Positions 1 through 10,715 of a stretch of 64,000 bases of DNA are shown in pieces. The stretch is from Macrotis lagotis (lineage: Eukaryota; Chordata; Mammalia; Peramelemorphia; Peramelidae), in contig NC_133666.1 of assembly GCF_037893015.1 (NCBI RefSeq), positions 660,505,482 to 660,569,481 on the forward strand, in the 5' to 3' direction. How positions within the stretch are numbered: position 1 is the first letter of the stretch; the number at the start of each line of letters is the position of its first letter. A program made the position numbers and the translations under genes. The notes beneath the pieces are model-generated. The model searched no databases, was not told the origin of the DNA, and worked only from the letters and a program-made list of their open reading frames with translations.

Positions 1-960
1 GATATTTGAGTTTTTTCAAGCTTTTCCAGATTTCCTCTAGGGAGCACTATAGAGTTTTTTTTTTAGTGTTTCATTTAGTACATCATGAAGGTTTTTCACT
101 ATCCTAGTTCTTAAAAGAACCTTTTAAATGACAGTCTCATTCTTTAGAACAAGGGTTTAAATGTTTTAGAAAAGAGAGGGGTTTCCATCCTAGTTCCTAT
201 GAACCATTACTCACAAACACAAACTGTTCATTCATCTATTCATTCAACAAGCAACTAAAAGTCAATAAATACTATTCTAGGCATACATTAAGAAGAATAC
301 AAAAGGAGCCAGTGAAATACACATCATATATTGGTAGAGGACTTGGTTCTTTCTAAACCTCTTTTATTCTACATCATCTCTCTCAAGTTGTTAATTATTT
401 TGTCATGGGAACAGCACATCCAGAGATAGCAAGAGAACATTTCAAAGGAGTATTTCCAGAACTCATAAATTCAACCTTAGTTCTATGCAGCCTTGCTCTC
501 TGACTTCTCAGAATTTGTTGTTCAGTCATTCAACATTCATTGAACAAGTAGTTTTAATAGTCATAAATGGATAGCACTTTTACTGAGCAATGAAGCTGTT
601 ACAGAAAGAATATAGTATACGTTCCATCCAGGAGCATAGGAGACCTATATCTGGGGATATGCTTCTTTTCTGAGACATTCTTCTAATCAGCCTTCTTCCA
701 GATTCCTAGCTTCCACCAGTTCAGCTTCAGGATATTGCTACAGTTGGGTCCCTCTCTTAAGCTCGCAATTCTCATCTTCCGTTGAATTTGCCATGGAACC
801 CAAAATCCCTAGTTATATCTTTTGATGTGGGACTCCCTTAAAGCATGTAGCAACCAGTTTATTTGATCACCATGAATGGTGAAGTCAATTTGGTGATACT
901 GTTACTAGGTTATACTCAAAATTTTTCATTTTTGTGGACTAAGAATTTACCTAAAGGAAT
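1..960. other. Upstream DNA, nothing recognised
   Basis: AT-rich unique-looking sequence. I see no exon-like reading frame with splice sites and no repeat that I can name. Confidence 0.6.
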
Positions 961-963
961 ATG

Positions 964-965
<2 letters not shown>

Positions 966-1009
<44 letters not shown>
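966..1009. repeat. (CT)n microsatellite
   Basis: About 22 CT units without interruption. Confidence 0.97.
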
Positions 1010-1011
<2 letters not shown>

Positions 1012-1165
1012 GTTTACATTTTTAGAAACTTTACCTTCAGTTCCAAATTCTCTCCCTCTCTCTTCCCCTTCCACATTCCTTGAGAAAGCAAGAAATACAA
1101 TACCCATTATACAAATAAAGTCATGCAAAACATATTTCCATGTTAGCCATTTTATCTTTTTTTAA
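1010..1165 (-). mobile_element. L1 3' UTR fragment
   Basis: Reads like the marsupial L1 3' end in reverse: AATTCTCTCCCTC, then TATACAAA and CAAAACATATTTCCATGTTAG. Other 3' ends of this type lie at 33133, 39940, 56600, 60970 and 61760. Confidence 0.6.
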
Positions 1166-1596
1166 AAAGTCTTCCAGCTCTGTCTCTCCCTATCTAAAAA
1201 GAAAGGCACTAAAACATTCCAACCAATTTAAATTCTCCTTATCATTGACTTAGGCTAGTCTGTTTTTAAGGGCACTTATGTGGCATGCAATTAACTATGG
1301 GCATACCAAGATACATCCAGGGTATACTGGAAGTAATCTCAGGGAAGGTACTAGCATTGAGAGAGATTAAGAAAGGCTTCTTGCAGATGGTGGATTGTGA
1401 GCTGAAAGTTAAAGGATGTCAAGGAAGCCAGGAGACAGAGACAAGGAAGAAGACTTCAGAAATGGGAACAGCCAATAAAAAAGGCATAGAGTTAAAAGAT
1501 GGAGTGTTCTGTGTAAAGATAACAAAAACAAAACTAAACAGTGATGTTGGATTCTGAGTAAATGGAAGGGAGTAAAGCATAGGAATCTAGGTAGCA

Positions 1597-1820
1597 TAGT
1601 TCATAGGAATCTAGCCAAGCCTGGAATCCAGGAGACCAGGGTTCAAGTCTAACTTCAGATATTTACTAGTTGTGTGACCCTAGGCAAGTCACTTAACTTT
1701 GTCTTAGTTTCCTCTATCTGTAAAATGAGCTAGAGAAGGAAATGGCAAACCACTCCAGGATCTCTGTCTAGAAAATCCCAAATAGGGTAATGAAGATATA
1801 GACACAACCAAATAATAAGA
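1597..1820 (+). mobile_element. SINE, MAR1-like
   Basis: tRNA-like head with GGGTTCAAGTC, CORE part TGTGTGACCCTAGGCAAGTC, then the MAR1-type body with AAATGGCAAACCACTCCAG and an A-rich end. Somewhat decayed. Confidence 0.8.
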
Positions 1821-2008
1821 ATTCTATTCTTTAGGATAAATTTAATTCAGTTTCAGTTTTTTAAATTTTAGTTCAGATGTCAATTTTAGTGACAGCTTTT
1901 AGCATTTCCTGATCCTCTTAGTTCTTAATGTCTGTCCTTCTTCAAATTATCTTATACTCATTTATCTTGATAAATGTAGTATTCATTCACTCCTTCCTCT
2001 CTCTTTTT

Positions 2009-2009
2009 G

Positions 2010-2036
<27 letters not shown>
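2009..2036. repeat. (CT)n microsatellite
   Basis: About 13 CT units abutting the A/T tail end of the next SINE, from which it may have grown. Confidence 0.9.
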
Positions 2037-2040
<4 letters not shown>

Positions 2041-2178
2041 TTGCAAGGCAATGGGGTTAAGTGACTTGCCCAAGGTCATACAGCTAGGTAATTATTAAGT
2101 GTCTGAGAGCAAATTTGAATTCAGGTCTTCCTGACTCCAGGACCAGTGCTCTATCCACTGCACCACCTAGCTGCCCCC
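2034..2178 (-). mobile_element. SINE, WSINE1-like
   Basis: About 150-bp tRNA-derived SINE. On its own strand it runs GGGGCAGCTAGGTGG..., GTTCAAATCCGGCC (tRNA B-box-like), TAATAATTACCTAGC, then TTGCCTTGCAAAAACC and poly(A). This copy has a few changes. It is the commonest repeat in the window. Confidence 0.88.
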
Positions 2179-3085
2179 TACTCCCTCCTCTTTTGCAAAG
2201 AATATAACCTCCCTGAAGGCAAGGACATTTTGCCTTTGCCTCTCTGGCACATAATAAAGGGCCTTATTCCATGGCAAATGTCTGATAAAAGTTTTTTATT
2301 TTCCCTCTCCAAGTCATCATGCAAATAGCTCCTTAAATATAAGGCACAGGTTTGACTATATTTCTACCCTGCTTAAAATCTTCACCCTTAAAACACTCCC
2401 TTTATCTATTTCTGCTGCCTGTCATCTTATATTTTCTTCCATTTCATACCTAAACTCCTTAAGAAAGAATTCTGACATTCTTCTTAATTCTCTGCTAAGC
2501 TTCTGACCTCAACATACTAGTGAAACTGCTGTTTTCAAAGTCATTAATTATTTCTAAATTGCCAAATCTCAATACTCATCTTCTGGATCTCTCTGCAACC
2601 TTTGACACCTGTGATCACTTTAAATACTATCATCTTTCTAGGTTTTCATGATACTGTTTTCTTCAGGTTGTAATCCTTTCAGGCTGACTGTTCCTTCTCA
2701 GTCTACTTTGCCAGAAATTACATCCAGGTTAACCCTGCATAGGATGTCCCTCAAAGATCTATTCTGGGCTCAGTTCTTCTCTCCTTCTATATATCTCCCT
2801 TGGTTATTGCATCAGAGCCTATGGATAAATTTACCATCTCTAGGCAGATGATTCTGAGATCTATATATCTAGTCCTGTCCTCTCTACTGACCACTAGTTT
2901 CACACCTCCAAACTGTTTTTTTTTTGATATTGTGAACTGGATATCTTATAGACACCTTAATTTCAATATGTTCAAAACAAAACTGATTCTCCTTTCTCCT
3001 TTCTTCTTCCAAACTTTCTTTTAATGTTGATGGTACCACCATCCTCCCAGTCATCTAGGCTTAAAAGTTTGTACCATCCTTGACT

Positions 3086-3185
<100 letters not shown>

Positions 3186-3543
3186 CTTCCATATTCAATC
3201 TGTTGCCATGTTCTATCTATTCTACTTTAACATCATCTTTCACAAAATTACTTTATTCTCCTCTGACACTGCTTCCACCCTAGTACAAACCTATATCACC
3301 TCAATCTAAACTACTGCCAATAATCTGCTGGTTGGTTTTCTTGCCACAAGTTTATTCCTACTCCAATTCATTGCTTCCCTCGGCTGTTAAAGTGGTTTTC
3401 TTAAAGGCAGATCTGATATGTTGACCCTCCTACTTCATAAATTCCTAATTGTTTCCTATCATCTCCAAGATCAAATATAAAATCTTCTTTTTGACTTTTA
3501 AAACCCTTTATAATCTGAACTCTTCCATATTTCTTAAAACTTC

Positions 3544-3774
3544 GTTGTTGTTGTTCAGTAGTTTCAGTCATGTTTGATTCTCTGTGACCCCCTTTTTAGG
3601 TTTTCTTGACAAGGATATTATAATGGTTTGTCATTTCCTTCTCCATCTCCTTTTATAGATGAGGAAACTGAGGCAAACAAGGTGAAGGGTCACACAGCTA
3701 GGAGGTGTCTGAGGCCAGATTTGAATGCACAAAATTGCGTCTTCCTAACTACCCACTGTACCACGTAGCCTCCC
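3544..3774 (-). mobile_element. SINE, MAR1-like, inside L2
   Basis: Reverse-strand MAR1 pattern: TTGTTGTTGTTCAG, GGTTTTCTTGACAAGGAT, GATGAGGAAACTGAGGC and the tRNA-like end. It sits within the L2 copy and is therefore younger than it. Confidence 0.85.
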
Positions 3775-4184
3775 TTGCTTATGCTTTATTACCCTCTACT
3801 TACTCTACAATCCAGCATCATTGTCTTTTTTGCTGTTCTTTACAGACAACACTCCAATATTCTTTCTCCTAACTTTGTGCCTTTTTCCTGGCTGTCTTCC
3901 TATTGAAGTCTCCTTTCTCATCTCTGACTCCTCTTTTCCCTGATGTCCTTTAAGTCTCAACTCAGATCCTATCTTTTATTAGAACTGTTTTCAATCTCCT
4001 TCAATGCTAGGTCCTTCCCTCTGAGATTACTTGATATGCACATAGTTATTTGCACTCTGTCTTCTTCCCCTTAGCACAGGAGATACTTGAGGGCAGGGAT
4101 TATTCTTGCCTCTCATAGTATCTTTAGTGCTAACATAATGTTTGCTGCCTCTTGAATACTTAATAAATACTTGACTTCAGTGAT

Positions 4185-4345
4185 TCTATCCTGATCCATA
4201 TCTGGCCACTGGTCCCTGATGGCCCTGGAAGAGAAAATGAGGCTGGTGATTAGCATAGACCTCCCTCACTTAAATCTAATTCACGGGCATGTCATGGCAT
4301 CACCTCCCTGAGGTCACCTCAGATAAGGAAGGACAATCAACCCCT
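4185..4345 (+). mobile_element. SINE tail, third family (type C)
   Basis: Shares GGCCACTGG...GATGGCCCTGGA, GAGGCTGGTGATTAGC, CTCCCTCACTTAAAT and ATGTCATGGCATCACC with copies at 14468 and 31911. Only the 3' part is present. I do not assign a family name. Confidence 0.65.
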
Positions 4346-4389
4346 ATCACCAGTACAACAACAAAAAGAACATCAGCAATATAGTTTAT

Positions 4390-4960
4390 AGGATAAAAGA
4401 AAATCTCCTTAGCTTGGCATTTAGGAATCTCCACAGTCTGTTTTCCATCTGTTTTTTTAGCCTGATTTCATACTACTTTCCTCATCAATTCTAAATTCTA
4501 GCCAAATCAGATTAAATTATTATTGATGGCAAACCATTTCATTATCACTGCCAAAAAAAATTCCAAAAGGAGTCAAAAAATGTAGGACATTACTGAAAAA
4601 AAACTTGCCAGCAAAAATTGTTGATCTGATTCTGTGCATTCATACAAACTGTTCCTTATGGCTGGCATTCATTCCCTTTTCATCTTCACTTCTCAGAAAT
4701 GAAGTCTTCCTTCAAATTCCATTTAGATAGCATTTCCTCTGTGAAACCTCCCTTGATTTCTAGTCCCTTGTTGTTAGTACTCTTGCCCATCTCGATTTTC
4801 CTTGATTCATTCTAATTGTTTACATCTTGTCTTCCACCTCTCCTCCCTGGCCCAGAACATCTGCTTATTTAGAGAAAGGATGGTTTCTCTTTAGTTTCAT
4901 ATTCTCCTGTTTGTTGAGTTCAATTAAGTTTAACAAATAAAGGTATATTGAAATGAAAAT
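4390..4960 (+). mobile_element. L2-like 3' end
   Basis: CTTCCTTCAAATTCCATTTAGATAG... and CCTCTGTGAAACCTCCCTTGAT follow the L2 3' UTR pattern, as does the end with TTGAG and AATAAA-like runs. Very old. Confidence 0.55.
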
Positions 4961-5925
4961 AATGAAATAATAATAAATATAGAATAATGAATAATGAAAG
5001 TAAAAAGGTTTTGACTATAATTCTGTTTAGAGGTTATTCTTTGGGGAACTGTTTTTGATTCTGAATTATGAACAAGGCAGAGAAGTTGCAAACAAGCACA
5101 TATAGAGGAGTGATGTACAGGAAATCTAGCAATTAAAGTTATAGATAAGTGGTTTCAGATGCCCCTTGGATGACTTGTAGAGGGAATTATTGTTCAGGTA
5201 CTAGATGGCCAAAAATTGTCTCTGAAGTTGATTATAACTCTGGGATTCTTCAATGTAACTGTTGGTTTCTGTTTTCCAGCTTGTGGAATGAAGGAGAGAA
5301 CAAACTGTGGAAAGCAGTTATGTAAAGTTGGCTTCTCAAAATGTCTCTGGTTTGCAGTTTGCCTCCCAAGAGACTGGGAAATTTCCCATTAGGTGAGATC
5401 AGAGCCTCTCTCTCTTGTGAGCAGAGGCATCTCCACAATTCCAGTGGGAGAGTTCATTCACTCAGTATATTTTCTAGAATTTCCCAGATTTCTGCTAGGA
5501 TAAATGACTTTACTTGCTCCATGCTGTTATGTGATGGTCTTTTATTTTGGGGAAGAATCTAAAGAGCTTGTGAATTTAAGCTTTGAGCAACTCTTCTCCT
5601 CTAAGGGAGAGTGACTAGGGAAGTGTCTTGAACCTAAAAATTATCATTCTCCTAGACCAGTAATCTTTGGGGAGAAAGGTAGTTAAATATAATTTTTTTT
5701 TGTTCTCCTCTAGCTTAGAGAAGAAAAGCATTTGTTCCTTTCCAGGCAGGAATCAGAGACTTCTTTGGTGAGAAAGGTTCCATATCTAGCTATCTGTTCA
5801 TGCTTCTCATAAGTTACATTTAGAAAAGTCATATGGATGCAACCTACATGATCAAAAATACAATTTAAAATTACCCTGAAGTTCAAACTTATGAGGTTGG
5901 TAAAAAAATATTCTATTGGTAAAGA
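4960..5925. other. Upstream DNA, nothing recognised
   Basis: No gene and no repeat that I can name. Short chance frames only. Confidence 0.5.
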
Positions 5926-6735
5926 TGAAAAAGAAAGTTTCTGGAGGGGCAATGTAAGAAAAAAGGGACACAAACGTACTGATAGTGTAGTTATGAATTG
6001 ATCCAACTATTCTGGAAAGCAATTTTGAACTATGTATTTTTGTCACTGTAGGCACATAGCCCAAAGAGGCAAAAGACAGAGAAAAGGATCCATATATGCA
6101 AAAATAATGATAGTGGCACTTTTTGTGGTCCAAAGACTAGAAATAAAATGGCTATTTGTCAATTGAGAAATAGTTAAATAAATTGAGGTATATGAGTGTG
6201 ATGGAATAGACTTTTGCTATAAGAAACAAAGAATATGAAAGATTCAGGGAAATTTGAGAAGACTTATATGAGCTGATCCAAAGTGAAACAAATAAAACCA
6301 TGGAAATAATTTATAAGATGAATAAATAGTATGGAGGTAAACAATTTGGAAAAACTTCAGAACTCTGATCTGTACCATGATCAGTAACAACTTTAGAAGC
6401 TTAAAGATGAAGTGAGTAGCCTGTGTCATGGCAGAGAAGTGAAGGCCTAGAGGTATAATGCAAAATATACATTTTCAGACATGGCTGATGTGTTGATATG
6501 CTTTTCTTGACTATACTTATTTGTTATGAAGGGGATGGTTCAATTAGAGAGTGAATCAGGAAGTAGTTTAAAAGAATGAAAAGAAAGTGTATCAATGTAA
6601 ACTTAGGTAGATGAATGTGATGGAACATTATTGTTCTATAAGAAATCAAGAGGTTGGGACTTCAGAAAAGCCTAGAAAGACTTACATGAACTGATCCTGA
6701 GTGAAGTGGGCAGAACAATATAAAATTCTACTGCA
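5925..6735 (+). mobile_element. L1 ORF2 end and 3' UTR, probably two fragments
   Basis: ATCCAACTATTCTGGAAAGC, GCACTTTTTGTGG..., GATGGAATAGACTTTTGCTAT and CTTATATGAGCTGATCC are the L1 ORF2 C-terminal pattern. A second copy of the same end lies at about 6590-6735 (GATGGAACATTATTGTTCTA). Both are decayed. Confidence 0.75.
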
Positions 6736-7130
6736 TGGACAGAGGGTCCTGTGGACATTTGCCTTTTTTCCTCACCACTAATTGGCCCCTCATGCACATA
6801 GACCAGGTTTATTCCTGAGGGAAGCTACTCACTTAAAAGAAAGGTCATTCTTTGACTCTTTACATTCTTCAATCACCCTGTCAGAACTCTGGTGGAAATT
6901 ACTTAAAACTTAGCTTAAGTTTCTCCAAAAGAGGATAAAAGAAAGATAGGATCAGGTAGGAACAGAAAGGATCAGGTACAGATAGGATAGTTTATTTCCT
7001 TTATGCAAAAGATGTGTTAAACACATACATACACACAATTCAAAAAGATTCATTCCCAGAAAAAACTTAAATAAACAGCAATAATGTTACAAGTACTGTT
7101 TTATTCTCTCAAAAGGTTGATGCTGGGGGT

Positions 7131-7290
7131 GGGGGACGCAGTAGGTGGCTCAGTGGATAGAGCACTGGCCCTGGAGTCAGGAGTACCTGAGTTCAAATCC
7201 GACCTCAGACACTTAATAATTACCTAGCTGTGTGGCCTTGGGCAAGTCACTTAATCCTATTTGCCTTGCAAAATCCTAAAAAAAAAAGTT
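7131..7290 (+). mobile_element. SINE, WSINE1-like, with target repeats
   Basis: Full-length copy with a poly(A) end. GTTGATGCT is present just before and just after it, a likely target-site duplication. Confidence 0.92.
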
Positions 7291-8514
7291 GATGCTCAAG
7301 ATATGATGTAACTTGTAGGACTACTAATTTGGCATTTTACATTTAAACTCAACTTTGTCTAATGTCTAATGCATTCTTTTCAGGCCCATATTTTTAGGCA
7401 AGCCAGGTCAGGGCTTAGGCTCTTCCTCTTATTAGCCATTGTCTTCTGATCTAAGAAGCACAGGAGTGAATATGGAGAGGACATCTCTTAAGTAAAATAG
7501 CACCAACTATTAACACCCATTATCTCCTGACCTCTCAGACTAATGAGGTTTCCTTTAACCCTGGGACAGTTCAGTTTTGGATCACTGTTCAGTCACCTAT
7601 TATCAAGGGAAGGATTATCAAATAGAAAAGCCAACTGGGGCCAAGGATTATCTGAACAGTTAAGAGTCTCCCCTGAACTTGTCCTATTGAACTGCTATAT
7701 TTTCTAGAAACACTGGAGACCCTGAATGTGTCAAAGATGATGCCTGTTGACAGCCCCTGCTCTATCTACCCATGAAAAAGCAGTTGCCATCCTGTGGAGG
7801 TCAAGAATGGCATCTCTCATATCATATCACCTAGAGAGAAAAAAAGAAGAGAGGGACAGAGGATAGTCACTTCCTTTTTAAGGTCCCCTGAATGGACCAT
7901 TGATTCTAACTATATAGCTCTGTTTTCCCCTTCCCTTCCCCCCCCCCCTTCCCTTCAGCCCTCATAGAATGAGGGACCAAGTCACACTGCCAAGGTTCAC
8001 TGCAATAAGTCCTTAATAAGTGAGTCTGTATTTTCCTGGAAGTGTTCAGGGCAACTCAGAGCATTTGCAATATTTGAAAATAAGTTTTTACTAAGCATAT
8101 ATTTTCCAGAAAGCAGCCCGGGCAACTCAAAGCATTTTCATGGGATGGCCCTCCCAACTCCATGGATGGGTAACTCTCGTTACAAGAACATTAATAAAAC
8201 ATTTAAAAAATATAGAAGAAAATGACAAAAAAAAATTCAAAAAGGACACAAAATAATTTTGTTACAATCCAATTAAATTCGAAAATACCTAAACACCTGA
8301 ACTGCATATATCAAAAGTTCATGGGCTCATGGACCTCCTTTTTTGTATATTGAAATGGTTTTTATTGTTTTTGTTGACTGTTAGATTCATAATAATAATA
8401 TTGAATCTTATATGTTGTGAATATTTAATAATCATTGAAATTATTCAATATTATTAGAAAATACAGGATAAAAGAGTTAAATGGGCAATAGTCAATGTGC
8501 CATCTTCAACATTT
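7291..8514. other. Upstream DNA, nothing recognised
   Basis: Unique-looking, AT-rich toward the right, with one C-tract at about 7940. No exon-like frame seen. Confidence 0.5.
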
Positions 8515-8757
8515 TTGCTGTTTAGTCATTTTTAAGTTGTGTCTGACTCTGTGACCCCATTTGGGGTTTTCTTGGCAAAGATATTGGAGTGGTTTGTCAT
8601 TTTCTTCTCTGGCTCATTTTCCAGATGAGGAAACCAAGGAAAATGGAATTAAATGATTTGTCCAGGATCATAACAGCTAGTAAGAGTCTGAGGTCAAATT
8701 TGAACTTGGGTCTTCCTGACTCTAGACCTGGTTTTCTAGCTACTATGTTGTCCATCT
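8515..8757 (-). mobile_element. SINE, MAR1-like
   Basis: Reverse strand: GTCTGACTCTGTGACCCCAT, TTTGGGGTTTTCTTGGCAAA, GATGAGGAAACC and the tRNA-like end. Full length. Confidence 0.9.
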
Positions 8758-8963
8758 TTAACTAGATTTCCACATTATTCATGAGTTAACAGCTTCTGAA
8801 TTCAAATTCCTGTACAGTCAACACAGAAATGAAACTCAGTAAAGACAACTCAGTAAATGAAAAGCAGAGCACTATCGGAAAATAACATGGCTGTCTTGAA
8901 AATAGGAGCTTTGGCTTAGTACCTATGGACAAGTACACTTCACCTCAGAGTTTTGATTTCTTT

Positions 8964-9120
8964 TGTTTTTTTTTTAAGATTTTTGCAAGGCCATGGGGTT
9001 AAGGGGCTTGCCCAAGGCCACACAGCTAGGTAATTATTAAGTGTCTGAGGTCCGATTTGAAATCAGGGACTCCTGACTCCAGGGCTGGTGCTGTATTCAC
9101 TGTGCCACCTAGCTGCCCCT
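8964..9120 (-). mobile_element. SINE, WSINE1-like, with 16-bp target repeats
   Basis: Full-length reverse copy. GAGTTTTGATTTCTTT occurs at 8948-8963 and again at 9121-9136, a perfect 16-base target-site duplication. Confidence 0.95.
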
Positions 9121-9359
9121 GAGTTTTGATTTCTTTAGATGGAAAATGGAAACAACACAATTTGCATTACCTATATGAGGGTTGCAATATCAACAATGGT
9201 GGTTATTGTAAGGAAAGTACTTATTATTCTATTTTTAATTTAGATTTAGGAAATTAGATCTATGACTCTATTGGTATAGAAAGTGTTCATGAGAAAGCTT
9301 TCAGTAAGCATATCTTTACAATCTCCGGAATTTAGAGTCTCAATATAGAGTTGACCAAG

Positions 9360-9475
9360 GGTACTGAGAGAGTAAGTGATTTGTCCAGGGTCAAACAGCC
9401 AATATGTCAGAAAAAGGATTTGAAGCCAGGTCTTCCTAGCTTCAAACTTGGCCTCTGGCTAGTATGGTAAACTGC
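9360..9475 (-). mobile_element. MIR-like SINE fragment
   Basis: AAGTGATTTGTCCAGGGTCA, ACAGCCAATATGTCAG and GATTTGAAGCCAGGTCTTCC fit a reverse MIR core. Confidence 0.7.
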
Positions 9476-9744
9476 CTCTAGCTTGGCAAGTATGTGGTTC
9501 CATCCCTAAAGAATCTCACAGTAGAGGGATACAAAATAGAGGCAGTAAAAGGTAGAATGTGATGTGCAACAAGAGACATAAACCAAGGACTCCTTCCCAA
9601 GAGCTGCAAGTACATTTTTTCCTAATAAACTGCTCTATCACTCTTTTAAAGTCTTCAATGATTTTGTCTTTCAATTACTATATTGTGCAGAATAAATTTG
9701 TTTTGATTAATGTTTGTTATATTATGTGGTATAAATCTGGGGTA

Positions 9745-9862
9745 TGATGAAAAGAGCAATGGGTTTGAATTCTGTTTCAACACCAGTTCTGCCGTTTACT
9801 ACTTGTGTGATCATGAGTGAGTTGCTTAATTTCTCTGAGCCTTTGTTTTTCCCAAAAGTCAA
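9745..9862 (+). mobile_element. MIR-like SINE fragment
   Basis: CTGCCGTTTACTACTTGTGT, GAGTGAGTTGCTTAATTTCT and TGAGCCTTTGTTTT fit the MIR core in forward sense. Confidence 0.7.
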
Positions 9863-9942
9863 TTTAAAAAATAAATTATTCTATCAATATACTTAATATG
9901 ATTTTTTGCATCTACCAATATGCCCTCTAATACATGCAGGGT

Positions 9943-10053
9943 ATATATATATATCTATACATAGATATATATATATATATATACTTTATATATTATCAAG
10001 TAAAATGAGATGCATAATATTTGTAAAGTCCTTGTATTATTTGTATGTATATT

Positions 10054-10096
<43 letters not shown>

Positions 10097-10112
10097 AGAT
10101 ATATATATACAC
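9943..10112. repeat. TA-rich microsatellite cluster
   Basis: Several TA runs (about 9943-9981, 10057-10092, 10098-10112) with ATAC/ACAC borders, ending exactly where the CpG island begins. Confidence 0.95.
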
Positions 10113-10275
10113 ACAATTTTTTGCGGGACGCGTCCTCCTCGGGGCCCCGGCCCTCGGGGCCCGGCTCTGGGGCGGCAGAGCTCCGGGGCTGCGCCCCGTG
10201 TCGGCTTCGCACCCCCGCACGTCACGGCGGGGCAGCGGCTCGGGACGAGTCCCCGCAGGCCGGGCAGGGGTCGGG

Positions 10276-10497
10276 CCCCGGCCCCCGCCCCCGCCCCCGC
10301 CGCGGCCCCCGCCCCCGCCGCGGCCCCCGCCCCCGCCGCGGCCCCCCGCCCCCGCCGCGGCCCCCGCCCCCGCCGCGGCCCCCGCCGCGGCCCGGCTCGG
10401 CCCCCGGCCCCGCCCCCGCCCCCCCGCCCCCGCCCCCCGCCGCGGCCCCCGCCCCCGCCCCCGCCCCCGCCCCCGCCCCCGCCCCCGCCCCCGCCGC
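10276..10497. repeat. C-rich minisatellite: 18-bp CCCCCG/CCGCGG units and (CCCCCG)8
   Basis: Units of about 18 bases built from two CCCCCG blocks plus a CCGCGG (SacII) step repeat from about 10276 to 10395. A second block at 10446-10493 is eight perfect CCCCCG hexamers. The + strand is almost pure C with single Gs, so the minus strand carries runs of five Gs and could form G-quadruplexes. Copy number may vary between individuals or be mis-assembled. Confidence 0.9.
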
Positions 10498-10616
10498 GGC
10501 CCGGCTCGGGGCGGGCCCGGCTCCGGGTGGGCCCGGCTCGGGGCGGGGCCGGCGGCCGGGCATGCGCAGAGCGGGGCTGGCCGTGGTTGCCGTGGCATCG
10601 GGCCGGGCGGGGCTGC

Positions 10617-10617
<1 letters not shown>

Positions 10618-10647
<30 letters not shown>
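10618..10647 (+). repeat. (CGG)10 tract in the STX2 leader
   Basis: Ten uninterrupted CGG units lie 39 bases upstream of the STX2 start codon, within the presumed 5' UTR. CGG tracts in 5' UTRs are known to vary in length in other mammalian genes. This copy is short. Confidence 0.95.
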
Positions 10648-10685
10648 GGCCGAGCGGGCCCGGGACGGCGGCGGGGCCGGGCGGG

Positions 10686-10715
10686 ATGAGGGACCGGCTG
10701 CCGGACCTGACGGCG
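10686..10715 (+). CDS. STX2: STX2 coding exon 1 (start codon, N-peptide)
   Basis: Encodes ten residues, [10 protein letters not shown], followed by a good donor GTGAGC at 10716. The ATG at 10686 has G at -3 and matches the conserved syntaxin-2 start. The Asp-Arg near the N-terminus fits the Munc18-binding N-peptide of the family. The intron after it is phase 0 and about 17.0 kb long. Confidence 0.95.

Larger units (their letters stand above)
10562..10715 (+). other. Overlapping upstream ORF with a ten-glycine run (candidate)
   Basis: An ATG at 10562 (G at -3, C at +4) opens a frame shifted by one base relative to STX2. It reads MRRAGLAVV..., then ten glycines from the CGG tract, and passes the STX2 start at 10686 out of frame. 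After splicing of exon 1 to exon 2 the frame adds one valine codon and meets TAA at 27712-27714, giving 52 codons. If the ATG is in the mRNA leader it could reduce translation of STX2 or make a small glycine-rich peptide. Whether it is transcribed depends on the start site, which is unknown, so this is a candidate only. Confidence 0.4.

Noticed and set aside
916-1165. Frames with Ser-Leu or Arg-Glu runs
   Set aside because: Translation of the CT microsatellite. The same holds for 2972-3283.
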